Part shown: in pieces, positions 38,884 through 48,856 of the stretch
How positions within the stretch are numbered: position 1 is the first letter of the stretch
Layout: each line of letters begins with the position of its first letter
From: Edaphobacter modestus
GTDB taxonomy: Bacteria > Acidobacteriota > Terriglobia > Terriglobales > Acidobacteriaceae
Length of the DNA: 64,000 bases
Direction of reading: 5' to 3'
Assembly: GCF_004217555.1 (NCBI RefSeq)
Contig: NZ_SHKW01000001.1
Location: 3,968,001-4,032,000 of the forward strand
Position numbers and translations under genes: made by a program
Notes under the pieces: generated by a model
What the model was told of the DNA's origin: nothing
Seen by the model: only the letters and a program-made list of their open reading frames with translations
Databases searched by the model: none

Positions 38884-39135
38884 CTACGCTCCCACCAACA
38901 TGGGCTCATTCGCGACACTGACGGAGTCGGCTTGCTTCCAGTCGCCCAGGCAGCGGCTTAGGAGGGCCGTTGCACATCTCTCGCCGCAAAGGACAATGAT
39001 GTCATCCTCTAAAGCGAGGTAGTGGTCCCAGGGCATCAGTTCAAGACGAGCTGTAGTGCATTTTGCGAGGATCCAGTGGTTGCTCACCTTTTTCTGGACC
39101 CCACAAACGCAGGTAAATGTTGCGGTTGCCGCCAT
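38884..39135 (-). CDS. Small Cys-motif protein, paralogue B
   Basis: An 83-residue protein closely similar to the one at 34147-34389. Shared blocks: FTC-CG-QKK, NHW-LA, LMPWD near the middle, DDIIVLCGE-C, and LLSR-LG-WKQA. The CxCG plus CGxxC spacing suggests zinc binding. The conserved NHW and MPWD motifs are not of a family I can name. A weak TAGGT-type ribosome site precedes the ATG. Confidence 0.72.
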   Translation of the reverse strand: MAATATFTCVCGVQKKVSNHWILAKCTTARLELMPWDHYLALEDDIIVLCGERCATALLSRCLGDWKQADSVSVANEPMLVGA

Positions 39136-39369
39136 GGCTACCTACTTTCTCACGCCGATTACGGAGTTTGCATATGCATTCCATAGATGCAATCGACGTG
39201 CCAACCAGTGCAGACGCTGCTTACTCGCTGATTTTTGAATGGATTGCGCTGAGGACGGCTACGCGGAGGAAAGTAGGTTTCCCTCGGTAAGTGGTGGGAA
39301 GAGAAAATCGTTTCACAGGGAAAGTGTCGTCCGTGCGATGAAACAGAAGTAGGGACTCGGCAACCCGAT

Positions 39370-39834
39370 TTACCTTACATAGGAAAATGTGCCGCATCGG
39401 TCCGTTGAACTCGCGATGGCGTCGAAGGTAAATACAGGAGGTTTATCTCCGGAGAAGAAGGCCAGCTGCAAGGAGTTTCCCGCGGCGTAAGCGGCCATCC
39501 ACTGGACATTCTCAGAGCCGCAGAGACTGTTCTTGTGCTGGAATTTTTTTGCGGCGGGGATGTTCAGGCGATAGAGGCTCCCTGTGCCTCCGGCGCTTGA
39601 ATCCGTATCGAAGACGGCGCTGACCTCTGCGGCTTCGAGGGCGCGGATGCGGGACATCGTGGTGCTGTAGAAGTTGATGGTGAGCTTTTCTTCGGCGACT
39701 GTGAGGTCGCCGGTAATATTTCGGGCCGATGAGCTTGCCGCTCGCCAGTAGCCCCTCTCCTCCGCATGTGTTGTCGTCAGGCAACAGGTCAGGAGCAATC
39801 CCGCGAAGGTTCGTAGCAAGGTTTCACGCTTCAT
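39370..39834 (-). CDS. Small secreted protein of unknown function
   Basis: 154 residues with a signal peptide (MKRETLLRTFAGLLLTCCLTTTHA). The mature part has a beta-rich pattern (DLTVAEEKLTINFYSTTMSR, AAEVSAVFDTDS, GSLYRLNIPA, FTFDAI) and two cysteines (SLCGSEN, DRCGTF) that could form a disulfide. No family recognised. Single gene. Confidence 0.65.
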   Translation of the reverse strand: MKRETLLRTFAGLLLTCCLTTTHAEERGYWRAASSSARNITGDLTVAEEKLTINFYSTTMSRIRALEAAEVSAVFDTDSSAGGTGSLYRLNIPAAKKFQHKNSLCGSENVQWMAAYAAGNSLQLAFFSGDKPPVFTFDAIASSTDRCGTFSYVR

Positions 39835-39974
39835 GTCTTCAGCATGACACTTTGAGGCGGGTTTGAGGAAATCGTCTCAAAGCGAAAAATGGATTCACCT
39901 CGAGCCCCGAGACAGGAAGACTCACGGGACGGCACCGTGCTCAGCGTGAGTCCGATGCCGCCCATGCGCCCGTC

Positions 39975-40649
39975 TTAGTTTCTGCGGCGGCCGCCCATCA
40001 GCTGAAGCACGGCGAGGAAGATGTTGATGGCGTCCAGATAGATGGAGAGGGAGAGCGAGACGGCAGAGCGGCCGTCTCCGCCGGCGCGGATGCGGGCGAA
40101 GTCGCCCACGGTGAGCAGGGTAAAGACACCGAGGGTGAGCCAGGAGTAGGTGTCCGGCGTGAGGAAGTGGAAGAACATGCTGGCGATTCCGGCGATGATC
40201 AGCAGCAGCAGCGCGGCAAAGCCGATTCCGGCGATGCGGCGATAATTGATGTTGAAGAGATAGGCGACGCAGCCCATGACGGCCATACCGGCGCCGGTGG
40301 TGGCGGCGGCGTTGAAGACCATGCCGGTGCCGAAGGTGCGGATGTAGCGCTGGATGAGCGGGCCGATCTCCCAGCCCATGAAGTAGGTGAGGGTGAGGAA
40401 GAGTCCAAGCGCGAGGGCAGGGCTGGCCTTGCGGGCGAAGCTGATGGCGAAGACGAGGCCCAGGACGATGATCAGGCCGGGCAGAGTTCCCCATGGGGGC
40501 GAGGTAGCCACACCGACGGCAGTAATGAAGAAGCCGAGCGAGGTAATGCCGAGCACCTTGGCCAGCAGCGAGGTGGTCTCCTCGCGGGGGACGTCGATGG
40601 TGGTGGGGTAGCTGTTGTAGCTATTCATGCGGTAGTCGTTCATTGCCAT
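39975..40649 (-). CDS. Bax inhibitor-1/YccA-family membrane protein
   Basis: A 224-residue protein with seven helices: a Thr/Tyr-rich N-terminus, then LLAKVLGITSLGFFITAVGV, LPGLIIVLGLVFAISFA, LALGLFLTLTYFMGWEIGPL, a central AAATTGAGMAVMGCVAYLF and the conserved end SLSIYLDAINIFLAVLQLMG. Family members act as proton-sensitive Ca2+ leak channels (BsYetJ) or protease modulators. GGAG six bases before the ATG. Confidence 0.9.
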   Translation of the reverse strand: MAMNDYRMNSYNSYPTTIDVPREETTSLLAKVLGITSLGFFITAVGVATSPPWGTLPGLIIVLGLVFAISFARKASPALALGLFLTLTYFMGWEIGPLIQRYIRTFGTGMVFNAAATTGAGMAVMGCVAYLFNINYRRIAGIGFAALLLLIIAGIASMFFHFLTPDTYSWLTLGVFTLLTVGDFARIRAGGDGRSAVSLSLSIYLDAINIFLAVLQLMGGRRRN

Positions 40650-40760
40650 GGTTTGCTCCGGTGGTGCAAGTGCTCCAACACTATGAGACGCTTTTGCGGG
40701 CGGTTTGTCATGTTTTTGGGGGATCAGCGCAAAAGCGGCTCACGCTTTTTGCGCGAATGT

Positions 40761-40805
40761 CCCACTCATGCGATGAGACTGCATGAATGGGACACCCAGC
40801 ATCCG
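40761..40805. repeat. Dispersed 45-bp element, copy 1
   Basis: CCCACTCATGCGATGAGACT then GCATGAATGGGACACCCAGC; matches the copy at 43401-43445 at 41 of 45 positions. Both are intergenic. A related GAATGGGGCACCCGGC also occurs at 42457-42472. Confidence 0.75.
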
Positions 40806-40903
40806 AAGTGTGAGTTTGATGTATGGGCCACCCGTCACAGATTCTAACCGGAGTGCCTTTCAAGCCCCACAGATCGCTGCCGCATGTAGCTATCCTGCCG
40901 AAT

Positions 40904-42246
40904 CTACTTTCCCAGGATTGCCGTTATATCAATCGCACTGTTCTGCACACCATATCCAGTCCCGTTGGGGTGAAAGTTATCTCCGGAGTTCAGGTTCGGA
41001 ATCATGAAGTCAGGGTGAGCAGGATCAGCGAGCGCAGCGTCGAAATCAGCAATGGAACAACCCCTGGAAGTTGCGATCCGGCGATGCGGATCCAGGCATT
41101 CAGCGCCCTGCGTTGCGTCGAACCAGGGTTCTCCGGGCCCGGATTGATGTCACCGGCGTAAGGATCGGCGGACGACGGCAGTGGAGATCCTGTTACACAG
41201 TACTCGGAAGGAGGAAGCGTCGCCAGGATGACCCGCACCCCGGCAGCGTGTGCCTTCGCCACGATGGTGGTGAGACTTCCCGCAACCGTGGTGGCCGGCA
41301 GACAGTCGGAATGCAGGTCGATGCCGCCAATATAGATCACGACGGCCTTGATCCCGGGCTGCTGCAGAACGTCATGATCGATGCGGTCGATGCCAGCTGT
41401 GGCAACAAGACCGCCTGAGGCGTTAGTCGCATTTTGGCCTGCGGGGTCGGCCAGGATGCCGGCGTTGAGAACACCTACAGGAATGCCTGCTGCATTCAGG
41501 GACTTGCCCAACCAGTCGGACGGACGTTCGTGGTCCTGCCCCGCGACTGGAGCGTTACCCGTGGGATAGGAATTTGTATCTCCGAAGTTGGAATTATGAC
41601 CATCAACAGACGAGCTTCCGAAGACGGCCACCGTGCCGTCGTACTCCCCGTAGACGTCCACGTTTGTGATCAAGAACCATTCCGTGGTGGTCGCCGTGAA
41701 AGAAGCGCCAGCGGAGTCATTCGTTGTATTGCCCGCTCCAACAGCGGTTGTGAAGCTCGTTCCGGATTCCGAGTCATGCTCCGTCAAGGCTGGAAACGAG
41801 CCCTGCATGTAAACGGAGACGGCAAGCTTTTGGCCGTAGGTATAGGTGATGTCTACAGGATCGGAATACACCTCCTGGTTCGGCTGAATCGTCACCGATT
41901 GGTTGCCGGAAAAGGTGAGCGACGCATCGTGTGCGCCATCAATTGCCGGACCTGAGCCTGAGGCGATAGCTAGGCGCGCTGAGCCAATAGTGATGGCTGT
42001 GGCGCCGAAATAATTGGAGAAGCGCACCCGCTCCCGGTTGCCGCCGATGGTGGGCACAACGATGAGCGGAAGCTCTGCTCGCTGCCTCCCTCATTCGTTG
42101 ATGTTGTCAATGCATTCTGCGGCAAAGCTCCCCCAGCCGACGACCCACTGAGGCGTCGGCGGTGGGGCAATATAGGCAACGGCATTCCCGGAATCAGAGC
42201 AGCTGCTGAGCAGGATGGGGAACAGAAGAAAAATGATACAAGTCAT
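40904..42246 (-). pseudogene. SGNH/GDSL-hydrolase lipoprotein gene with three frameshifts
   Basis: Read across frames, this is one lipoprotein esterase gene. The ATG at 42246 gives MTCIIFLLFPILLSSCSDS (lipobox) to QWVVGWG. At a run of five C (42130-42134, plus strand) the frame shifts; the neighbouring frame continues ALPQNALTTSTNEGGSEQSF until about 42066, where it shifts back to IVVPTIGGNRERVRFSNYFG and a long open stretch to about 41056. There a third shift is needed to reach IADFDAALADPAHPDFM and GDNFHPNGTGYG (the catalytic Asp/His block) before the stop at 40904. Without correction the first frame ends at codon 52. Decayed gene or base-call errors; the active-site block I reads FGSSSVDG. 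Confidence 0.75.
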
Positions 42247-42512
42247 GCAGCGAAGGCGTGATCGCAAGTGTGAACTGCCTTCTACGAGAGATGAACCGTC
42301 ACCAGGTTCAAACGCGCTTGCCTGTTACAAGAGTTGCTGCCCTTCGCACGAAATATTCCGCCGTTCCGGGGACTCGGCGCTGTTTTCGCTTTCTGGACCC
42401 GCTTACAAATGCTCGATCGGTGCTCGCATCGCGTGGTGAATCAGCGCTCCTCACAGGAATGGGGCACCCGGCGGAGGCAGGGCGTGGCTGCTCTGCCTCC
42501 TGCCGCATCGAG

Positions 42513-42989
42513 CTATGCTGCCTGCGTGAACTTCTTCATGCGTTCTTCCATGTCCTTGGGTGCTACATCTTCGATATGGGTGGCGACGCCCCACAGGTGT
42601 CCGAAGGGATCCTGGATGAAGCCGGAGCGGTCTCCATAGAACTGATCCTGAACCGGCTTGAGGAGCTTCGCGCCCTCTGCGGTTGCGCGCTTCACGACGT
42701 CGTCGACATCGGGGAGGTAGACGTAGAGGCTCACCGGGCTGCCACCGATGGTGGCGGCGCTGGTATATCCCGCGCCCATGCTGGGATTTTCGTCGGCCAG
42801 CATGATGTGCGAGTTGCCGATTTTGAGCTCGGCGTGACCGATCGTGCCGTCGGGGCCGGGCATACGCATGATTTCGGTGGCTCCGAAGACCTTCTTGTAG
42901 TAATCGATGGCTTGCGACGCGCCCCTGACGACCAGGTAAGGCGTGATGGAGTTGTAGTCCTTGGGAATGTACGAGACTTGGTCTGCCAT
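42513..42989 (-). CDS. PhnB-like VOC-family protein
   Basis: A 158-residue glyoxalase-fold protein: ITPYLVVRGASQAIDYYKKVFGA, GTIGHAELKIGNSHIMLADE and DRSGFIQDPFGHLWGVATH place it with the PhnB/YdcJ-like VOC group (often annotated 'glyoxalase/bleomycin resistance'). GAGGTG lies six bases before ATG 42989. Enzyme activity unknown. Confidence 0.88.
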   Translation of the reverse strand: MADQVSYIPKDYNSITPYLVVRGASQAIDYYKKVFGATEIMRMPGPDGTIGHAELKIGNSHIMLADENPSMGAGYTSAATIGGSPVSLYVYLPDVDDVVKRATAEGAKLLKPVQDQFYGDRSGFIQDPFGHLWGVATHIEDVAPKDMEERMKKFTQAA

Positions 42990-43459
42990 GATGTTCACCT
43001 CAAGAATGTGGGTGGAGGTGGAGGTTTACGGCGTGCACGCGGCAGGTGGTATGGTTCGGTCGCTCTTGAGTGAGTCCGGAACCTGAGAGAAGGGTTGAAG
43101 GCTGCCGAGTGCCTCATCCGAGGTAGTTGCGTGCAGAGATAAATTACTCTCTTCGGCGCGGAGATGCCTAGGGTGGGGTGTTGAAAAGTATGAATCGTGA
43201 CGCAGAGGGAAGGCGTTGACCTCAGGCCCATTGATATTGCGGCGCTTAGCGGCATGGGTGAAGTTCAAGGGGTCGTGGTCAGGTTCGATCGAGGTTTTAG
43301 GTGGGAGTTTGCTCTTGTGCAGCCTAAGGACTTTCCGGCGGGGACTCGAGGGTGCGATTTCTTACAGGCTTTGAAGAGCGATTCGCGCTTGGCGCGAATG
43401 CCCACTCATGCGATAAGACTGCATGAATGGGGCACCCGGCACCCGACGGTTGGTGGTTC
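42990..43459. other. Gap holding repeat copy 2
   Basis: Short frames on both strands lack motifs. The right end carries the dispersed 45-bp element (43401-43445). The 88-codon plus-strand frame ending at 43463 is mostly this repeat translated and is not taken as a gene. Confidence 0.5.
43401..43445. repeat. Dispersed 45-bp element, copy 2
   Basis: CCCACTCATGCGATAAGACT then GCATGAATGGGGCACCCGGC, four differences from the copy at 40761-40805. Upstream of both copies stands GCGCGAATG, preceded by a short GCG-rich hairpin-like stretch. Confidence 0.75.
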
Positions 43460-44902
43460 TTAGGGTGCAGGAGAAGTGACGAAGTCTCCGCTGACTAAAT
43501 AGACACCTCCAGCTGCACCCGTGCCGTTGGAGTCAGTGGTCAGAAAAGCGAGGCCATTGCTTCCCCAACGAACGAATCTGTAGGGAGTTCCCGATACATT
43601 TGGAATGGAAGCGGTGCCTAAAAGATTGAAATGGGTAAGGTCGAATGCCTCGATCACATAGTTGCCCGGTCCGGGACCATCGATCGTACGACCAAGAAAA
43701 TATGCAGTATTCAGCTTGCTGTCTGGAATCATAAGCGAACCAGAGTTTAATCCACTCTGCAAAGCACCTAGCGGAAAATTGGCGACGAGACCAGCATTTT
43801 GAGGATCAAGAACAATGCCGTCGTCACTGTAGATATACCCGGTGGGCGAGTCGAAGTGGAGACCTCCGTTGAGAGAGGCGGTAATTCCCGGACTCGTCTT
43901 TATCTGAAGTCCAGTGCTGTCGACCGACATAATGTATAGGTTTATTGCGGCGATGGAGGTGATGCCATACAGATTTTGTCCGTTGGTGTTCCAAAGGAGC
44001 TCATTGATTTTGAGGTTCGTGGGGGAAGAGGTTGTTTGTGCACGAGGAGTTGTGTCGTCGTAGATGACGACATCTCCTTGATCGGGATAATTCGTATTGG
44101 AAGCCATTCGCGCGACAGCGAGTGCATGAGAATTTGTTGGCTGAACCTGCAAATCGCTTGCAAAGTAGTTCGGAGAGGAGCCTACCCCCAGCGGAATAGT
44201 GATGTCGGACTGCAAAGCCGGCAAAGTATATCGCTGGACAGCGGAGGAGTCATTCAAGCTGGCATAGAGATAGGCTCCATCTGCGGATATGGCAAGCTTG
44301 GCCGGATTACTTCCCGTCGGTATCGAGGAGCCGAACAGACCACTCTGCGGATCGAGAGATGTGACTGTGTTTGGCTTGCTTGTATCTCTGCTTGACACCG
44401 CAAGATAAAACCGAGAATCGGAGGGAGACCAGACCATGTCGTTGGCCTGAACTGCACTCTTGGAGACGGTGAAGGATTTATTACCATCCAGCTGTGGTGC
44501 TGTAATCGCGAAGTTCACTCCGTAGTTGAATGTTCCGACCGGAGAAGGAGTGATCGATTCAGTACTACCAGGTATACCCAGCAAAGCGGTGGGAACCTGT
44601 GCCTGCAGAACCGTCGAGGAGACGTAGGTCGTCGTCAGGGGCGTGGTGTCCCACATAACAGTGGTCGTGGGCACGAAGTTTAAGCCGGTTACGGTGAGTG
44701 TGAAAGAAGGGGCCGCAGCCGCGATTGTGCTTGGGCTAAGCGAAGTGACCTGAGCCTGACCTTTCGCTGGTTGAGGCCCGGTTCCATCACCACCATCACG
44801 CCCCGTAAGAGAACCCGTAAACTGAGAGCCACCGCACCCGAGCAAAACCGAAAAACCCAGACAGAAAAACGAGACAAAAGTGCCCCGAACGAACTTGTTC
44901 AT
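43460..44902 (-). CDS. IPT/TIG-domain lipoprotein with beta-propeller-like repeats
   Basis: About 480 residues. Lipobox LLGCG after MNKFVRGTFVSFFCLGFSV; an IPT/TIG immunoglobulin-like domain (SLSPSTIAAAAPSFTLTVTG to TTVLQAQVP region) and then WD40/YVTN-like strands (NDMVWSPSDSRFYLAVSS, PAKLAISADGAYLYASLND, INELLWNTNGQNLYGITS, YRFVRWGSNGLAFLTTD). Such proteins are common surface or periplasmic adhesin-like proteins in Acidobacteriota. The start could also be a TTG at 44917. Confidence 0.8.
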   Translation of the reverse strand: MNKFVRGTFVSFFCLGFSVLLGCGGSQFTGSLTGRDGGDGTGPQPAKGQAQVTSLSPSTIAAAAPSFTLTVTGLNFVPTTTVMWDTTPLTTTYVSSTVLQAQVPTALLGIPGSTESITPSPVGTFNYGVNFAITAPQLDGNKSFTVSKSAVQANDMVWSPSDSRFYLAVSSRDTSKPNTVTSLDPQSGLFGSSIPTGSNPAKLAISADGAYLYASLNDSSAVQRYTLPALQSDITIPLGVGSSPNYFASDLQVQPTNSHALAVARMASNTNYPDQGDVVIYDDTTPRAQTTSSPTNLKINELLWNTNGQNLYGITSIAAINLYIMSVDSTGLQIKTSPGITASLNGGLHFDSPTGYIYSDDGIVLDPQNAGLVANFPLGALQSGLNSGSLMIPDSKLNTAYFLGRTIDGPGPGNYVIEAFDLTHFNLLGTASIPNVSGTPYRFVRWGSNGLAFLTTDSNGTGAAGGVYLVSGDFVTSPAP

Positions 44903-45065
44903 TCCCACGTTCTGCAACTCCGCTTTGCGACTTATTCATCGGAATGGTAGCAGAGGTTAGGCTAGATAATTGTCATCAAAATACAGGATTGATTGCTCTT
45001 GCTTTTTGTCAACCCGTCGAATTTCGCTTAGTTCTAAAACGCGATGGCCGAGCATACTGCTGTTC

Positions 45066-46418
45066 TTATGGATAAATACGGTTCAGAGTTCTGGCGAAGG
45101 GGATGGTTTCGCGGACGTGGTCGAGGCCGCAGATCCAGGCTACGGCTCGTTCGATTCCCATGCCGAAGCCGGCGTGGGGGACGCTGCCGTATTTGCGCAG
45201 GTCGAGGTACCACTGGAAGGCGGCCAGCGGGAGGTTGTGGTCGTCGATGCGCTGCTTGAGCAGGTCGTAGCTGTCGACGCGCTGGGAGCCGCCGATGATC
45301 TCGCCGTAGCCCTCGGGGGCGAGGACGTCGACGCATAGAGCCTTGGTGGGGTCGGCGGGGTCGGGCTGCATGTAGAAGGCCTTGATGGCCGCGGGGTAGC
45401 GGTGGATCATGACGGGGCGGTCGAACTGCGAGGAGATGTAGGTCTCGTCGGGGCTGCCGAAGTCATCGCCTTCCTTGTGGCGGTTCTCGATGAGGCCCTT
45501 GGCGAAGGCGTCTTCGAGCATGGCGTGGGCCTCATCGTAGCTGACGCGAGGGAAGGGAGCCTTGATGGTTTCTAGCTTGGAGACATCGCGGCCGATGACC
45601 TTCAGGTCGGCGCGGTGCTGTTCGAGCACGCGCATGACGATGTGCGAGATGAAGTTTTCTGCCAGCTCGAGCAGGCCGTCGAGCTCGAGGTGTGCGACCT
45701 CGGGTTCAATCATCCAGAACTCGGTGAGGTGGCGGCGAGTCTTCGACTTCTCCGCGCGGAAGGTGGGGCCGAAGCTGTAGACCTTGCCGAGGGCGAGTGC
45801 GGTGGCTTCGATGTAGAGCTGACCGGACTGCGTGAGGTAGGCCTTGCCGTCGTCGAAGTAGTCCATCTCGAAGAGCTCGCTGGTGCCCTCGCACGCATTC
45901 GGGGTCAAGATCGGCGGGTCGGTGCGGATGAAGCCGTTGGTGTCGAAGTACTCAGAGGCCGCGCGCATGATGGTGGCGCGGACCCGCAGGATCGCGGACT
46001 GGCGCGGGGTGCGCAGCCAGAGGTGGCGATGCTCCATGAGGAAGTCGACGCCATGCTCCTTGAGCGTGATGGGGAAGGGCTCGTTCGGGGAGACGGCGGA
46101 GATGACGTGGATGTTCTCGACGTCGAGCTCGTAGCCTGAGGGGGCGCGAGAGTCGGCCCGGACCTTGCCGGTGACGGTGAGGGAGGACTCAAGCTGGAGG
46201 TTCTTGAGGGTCTCGAAGACCTCCTCGGACACGGCCGCCTTGGGGACGATGCCCTGGATGGTGCCGGTGCCGTCGCGGAAGGTGGGGAACAAAAGCTTGC
46301 CCGAGGATCGGATGTTGTAGAGCCAGCCACGCAGGGTGACGGTCTGGCCTTCGTGCTGCGAGAGCGAGGCGATGGTGGCGACGGTGGGCTCGGGGGCGGT
46401 GCTGGTGGGTTCGGTCAT
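45066..46418 (-). CDS. asnS: Asparagine--tRNA ligase
   Basis: Class II aminoacyl-tRNA synthetase, 450 residues from ATG 46418 (a frame extends to 46748 but it overlaps the next gene). OB-fold anticodon domain ([20 protein letters not shown]), motif 2 ([20 protein letters not shown]) and motif 3 ([16 protein letters not shown]). The phrase [14 protein letters not shown] is typical of AsnRS, separating it from AspRS. It implies direct charging of tRNA-Asn rather than amidation only. Confidence 0.96.
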   Translation of the reverse strand: MTEPTSTAPEPTVATIASLSQHEGQTVTLRGWLYNIRSSGKLLFPTFRDGTGTIQGIVPKAAVSEEVFETLKNLQLESSLTVTGKVRADSRAPSGYELDVENIHVISAVSPNEPFPITLKEHGVDFLMEHRHLWLRTPRQSAILRVRATIMRAASEYFDTNGFIRTDPPILTPNACEGTSELFEMDYFDDGKAYLTQSGQLYIEATALALGKVYSFGPTFRAEKSKTRRHLTEFWMIEPEVAHLELDGLLELAENFISHIVMRVLEQHRADLKVIGRDVSKLETIKAPFPRVSYDEAHAMLEDAFAKGLIENRHKEGDDFGSPDETYISSQFDRPVMIHRYPAAIKAFYMQPDPADPTKALCVDVLAPEGYGEIIGGSQRVDSYDLLKQRIDDHNLPLAAFQWYLDLRKYGSVPHAGFGMGIERAVAWICGLDHVRETIPFARTLNRIYP

Positions 46419-46500
46419 GACTTGTGCCAGAGACAAGGATAATCGACCGGTCCGGATGAGGGGCTTGCGGGGTCGAAATCTGTCTGCAAGAGTCGGTGGT

Positions 46501-47745
46501 TCAGGTTCCCGTGCGGGAGAGGTCTGTCGATTTGAGGAAGGAAGCAAGCTCTTCCCGAAAACTCTTCCAAGCGGGCTCTTCAGAGAGAAGGAAGTGGTTG
46601 CCGCTCGAGAGCGGGACGAATCTGGCATTGGAGATCTCGGTGGCGACGATGCGGCCTTCTTCGGGCGGCGCCACGCGATCGCCATCGCTGTGAAAGACGA
46701 TCGTCGGTACAGACACCTTCGGTAGCAGCGCACGCACATCGATCTCATCGCAGGCCCGCATAAACTTCACGAGATTCGCGGACGAGACGGAGATGAGCTG
46801 CAGATCTTTGAACCAGTCCTGCTCTTCGGGTGTGGCTCCTTCCGGAATATAGAAACTGGTCACGAGCTGGAAGAAAGATGGATTGCTCTCACCGAAATTA
46901 AGTTCGACCAGTTTTTCGAGTGCGCGGCGTGCTTCCAGTAAGTCGGGTTTTTCGCGGTGGCATGCTCCGCGAGAGTACGCGCCACACAGGATGAGGTGGC
47001 TGACGCGCTCCGGATGGCGGACGGCGTATACGATGGCAACAGCGCTGCCCTGCGAGTGTCCCATCAAGGCAAAGGTGTCGAGACCGGCAGCGTCGACGAC
47101 GGTCTCGAGATCCTGAACCCAGGCTGCGAGCGAAAAGTCTTCGACGTCGCGTTCGGAGAGCCCATTCCCGCGCCCATCGTAGCGCACGATGCTGTGTCCC
47201 TTCGCGAGATCTCTGACCCAGTGACGCCAGATGGGGCTGCCCCACTCAAAGTCGAGGTGATTGAAGCAATTTGCGACTCGCACGATCGGGTGACCGGAGC
47301 CAACCGTGGCGTACGCGATGCGCACATTATCCGGCGTCAGGCAGAAGCGGATCTCCTGCCGTGGTGACATCTCCTTGGCGCGATCCTCAGCACGACGGTT
47401 CATGGCCGTGAGAGGAATGCCCGCGACCGGAGCGATAAAACGGTAGCCGGCGCGAGGAACTGTTTCGATGAAGGGTTTGCCGCTTGCCTGTCCGCCCAGT
47501 GCCTTGCGAAGTGCCGAGATGTTGCGATCCAGATTGTTCTCTTCCACTTGCGTGGAAGGCCACACCGCAGTCATGAGGTCCTGTTTTGAGACGAGGGTTC
47601 CGTGCCGCTCCAGCAAAACACGTAGCGTGTCGAATGCCTTGCCGGTGAGGGGAATGGAGTGGCCCTCGCGGAGTAGCCGGTGCTCATTCAGCTCCAGGCG
47701 GAAGGGACCAAACTCGTAGACGATATTCGTCGAGTCGATGGTCAC
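46501..47745 (-). CDS. Winged-helix DNA-binding domain fused to alpha/beta hydrolase
   Basis: About 414 residues. Residues 1-100 are an OmpR/CadC-type winged helix ([73 protein letters not shown]). The rest is an alpha/beta hydrolase with the elbow MGHSQGSA (Ser), acid in [13 protein letters not shown] and His in [10 protein letters not shown]. The two together suggest a regulator sensing or acting on a small ester-like molecule. A GTG at 47745 starts the conserved part; the ribosome site is poor, and longer frames up to 48105 exist. Confidence 0.82.
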   Translation of the reverse strand: MTIDSTNIVYEFGPFRLELNEHRLLREGHSIPLTGKAFDTLRVLLERHGTLVSKQDLMTAVWPSTQVEENNLDRNISALRKALGGQASGKPFIETVPRAGYRFIAPVAGIPLTAMNRRAEDRAKEMSPRQEIRFCLTPDNVRIAYATVGSGHPIVRVANCFNHLDFEWGSPIWRHWVRDLAKGHSIVRYDGRGNGLSERDVEDFSLAAWVQDLETVVDAAGLDTFALMGHSQGSAVAIVYAVRHPERVSHLILCGAYSRGACHREKPDLLEARRALEKLVELNFGESNPSFFQLVTSFYIPEGATPEEQDWFKDLQLISVSSANLVKFMRACDEIDVRALLPKVSVPTIVFHSDGDRVAPPEEGRIVATEISNARFVPLSSGNHFLLSEEPAWKSFREELASFLKSTDLSRTGT

Positions 47746-47888
47746 TCTGTCAGAAAAATAGCAGAAAAAACTCAGTCCCGCCAAAGGACGGCGACGCTTT
47801 GGATAGCGCGTAATGAATGCATCCGAAGCTGTTTGCAGGCAGCGTTCCGCTTCCCGGAATGCGACCGACAGGAGGAGTTGAAAGAGAC

Positions 47889-48086
47889 ATGCTGAATCGC
47901 GGCCATGGGTTTTTGTTGGGCACCGCCTGCTATCTCGGGATCTGCGGTGGCTTATGCGCTCTTGCCTTTCTCGGGGAGTTCGTCTTTCCCGTCTCGATCG
48001 ATATGGGACAACGTCGCCCGTTCCTGCATGGCTCGTCTGCCGACTTCGTGTTTCAGCCCGGAGATTCTCTAAAGGTGAAGGAGTAG
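47889..48086 (+). pseudogene. Truncated tandem copy of the mddA-like N-terminus
   Basis: A 65-residue frame with an upstream GGAGG. Its first 45 residues follow the start of the next gene: the R-FL-G-CYL pattern and FLG-F-P-SID-G-PF are shared with it, after which the frame drifts and stops three bases before the mddA start. It looks like a partial duplication of the first two membrane helices. It may still be translated. Confidence 0.6.
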
Positions 48087-48088
48087 AT

Positions 48089-48856
48089 ATGTTCGGTCGA
48101 ATCACAGCGTTTCTTTATGGTGTTGTTTGCTATCTCGCCTTCCTGGCGTCATTTCTCTACGCGATTGGCTTTCTAGGAAACTTCTGGGTTCCGAAGTCGA
48201 TTGACTCCGGTCCGCAGATGCCGTTTCTGTACGCGTTGGCAATCAATCTTGGGCTGCTGGGTCTATTTGCGGTTCAGCACAGCGTGATGGCGCGGCCGTG
48301 GTTCAAGAAGGCATGGACGAGGTTTGTGCCCATGCCCGTCGAGCGCAGCACCTATGTCCTGTTTTCAAGCCTCGCGTTGCTGTTGCTGTTCTGGAAGTGG
48401 CAGCCAATGGGCGGCGTTGTATGGCGCGTTGAAAGCATCTCCGCATGGGCGGCGTTAATTGCTCTGTATGGCCTGGGATGGCTGACAGTGCTGGTGACGA
48501 CCTTTCTCATCAACCACTTCGATCTGTTCGGACTACGCCAGGTATGGCTATATCTGACAGGCCGGCCCTATACGCAGCTCGCCTTCGGGACGCCCGGGCC
48601 TTACCGGCTGGTGCGGCATCCGCTGTACGTTGGTTGGCTGATGGTGTTCTGGTCTGCGCCCGTAATGACGATCGCGCATCTTGTCTTCGCCCTCGCGACG
48701 ACCGCCTACATTCTGATAGCGATTCAATTTGAGGAGCGCGATCTGGTTCGAGCTCATGGAGAGTATGCGGAGTATCGGCGCCGCGTGCCGATGATTCTGC
48801 CCATCGGTTCCTCAAGCCGGCGCAAGACAATGCAGGCTCGCCAAGTGGTTCAGTAG
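48089..48856 (+). CDS. mddA: Methanethiol S-methyltransferase-like membrane protein (MddA/NnrU type)
   Basis: A 255-residue integral membrane methyltransferase. Signatures of Mdd[81 protein letters not shown], and the ICMT-like SAM site [19 protein letters not shown] with FEERDL. MddA methylates methanethiol to dimethyl sulfide. AAGGAG precedes ATG 48089. Preceded by its truncated copy and followed by DoxX. Confidence 0.85.
   Translation: MFGRITAFLYGVVCYLAFLASFLYAIGFLGNFWVPKSIDSGPQMPFLYALAINLGLLGLFAVQHSVMARPWFKKAWTRFVPMPVERSTYVLFSSLALLLLFWKWQPMGGVVWRVESISAWAALIALYGLGWLTVLVTTFLINHFDLFGLRQVWLYLTGRPYTQLAFGTPGPYRLVRHPLYVGWLMVFWSAPVMTIAHLVFALATTAYILIAIQFEERDLVRAHGEYAEYRRRVPMILPIGSSSRRKTMQARQVVQ

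Noticed and set aside
43197-43463. 88-codon frame containing HAIRLHEWGTRHP
   Set aside because: The peptide is the dispersed 45-bp repeat read through; the same string appears by chance translation at the other copy.
45066-46748. Upstream extension of asnS to 46748
   Set aside because: The added 110 residues are Arg/Ser-rich, overlap the winged-helix hydrolase gene antisense, and have no family support; ATG 46418 fits AsnRS length.
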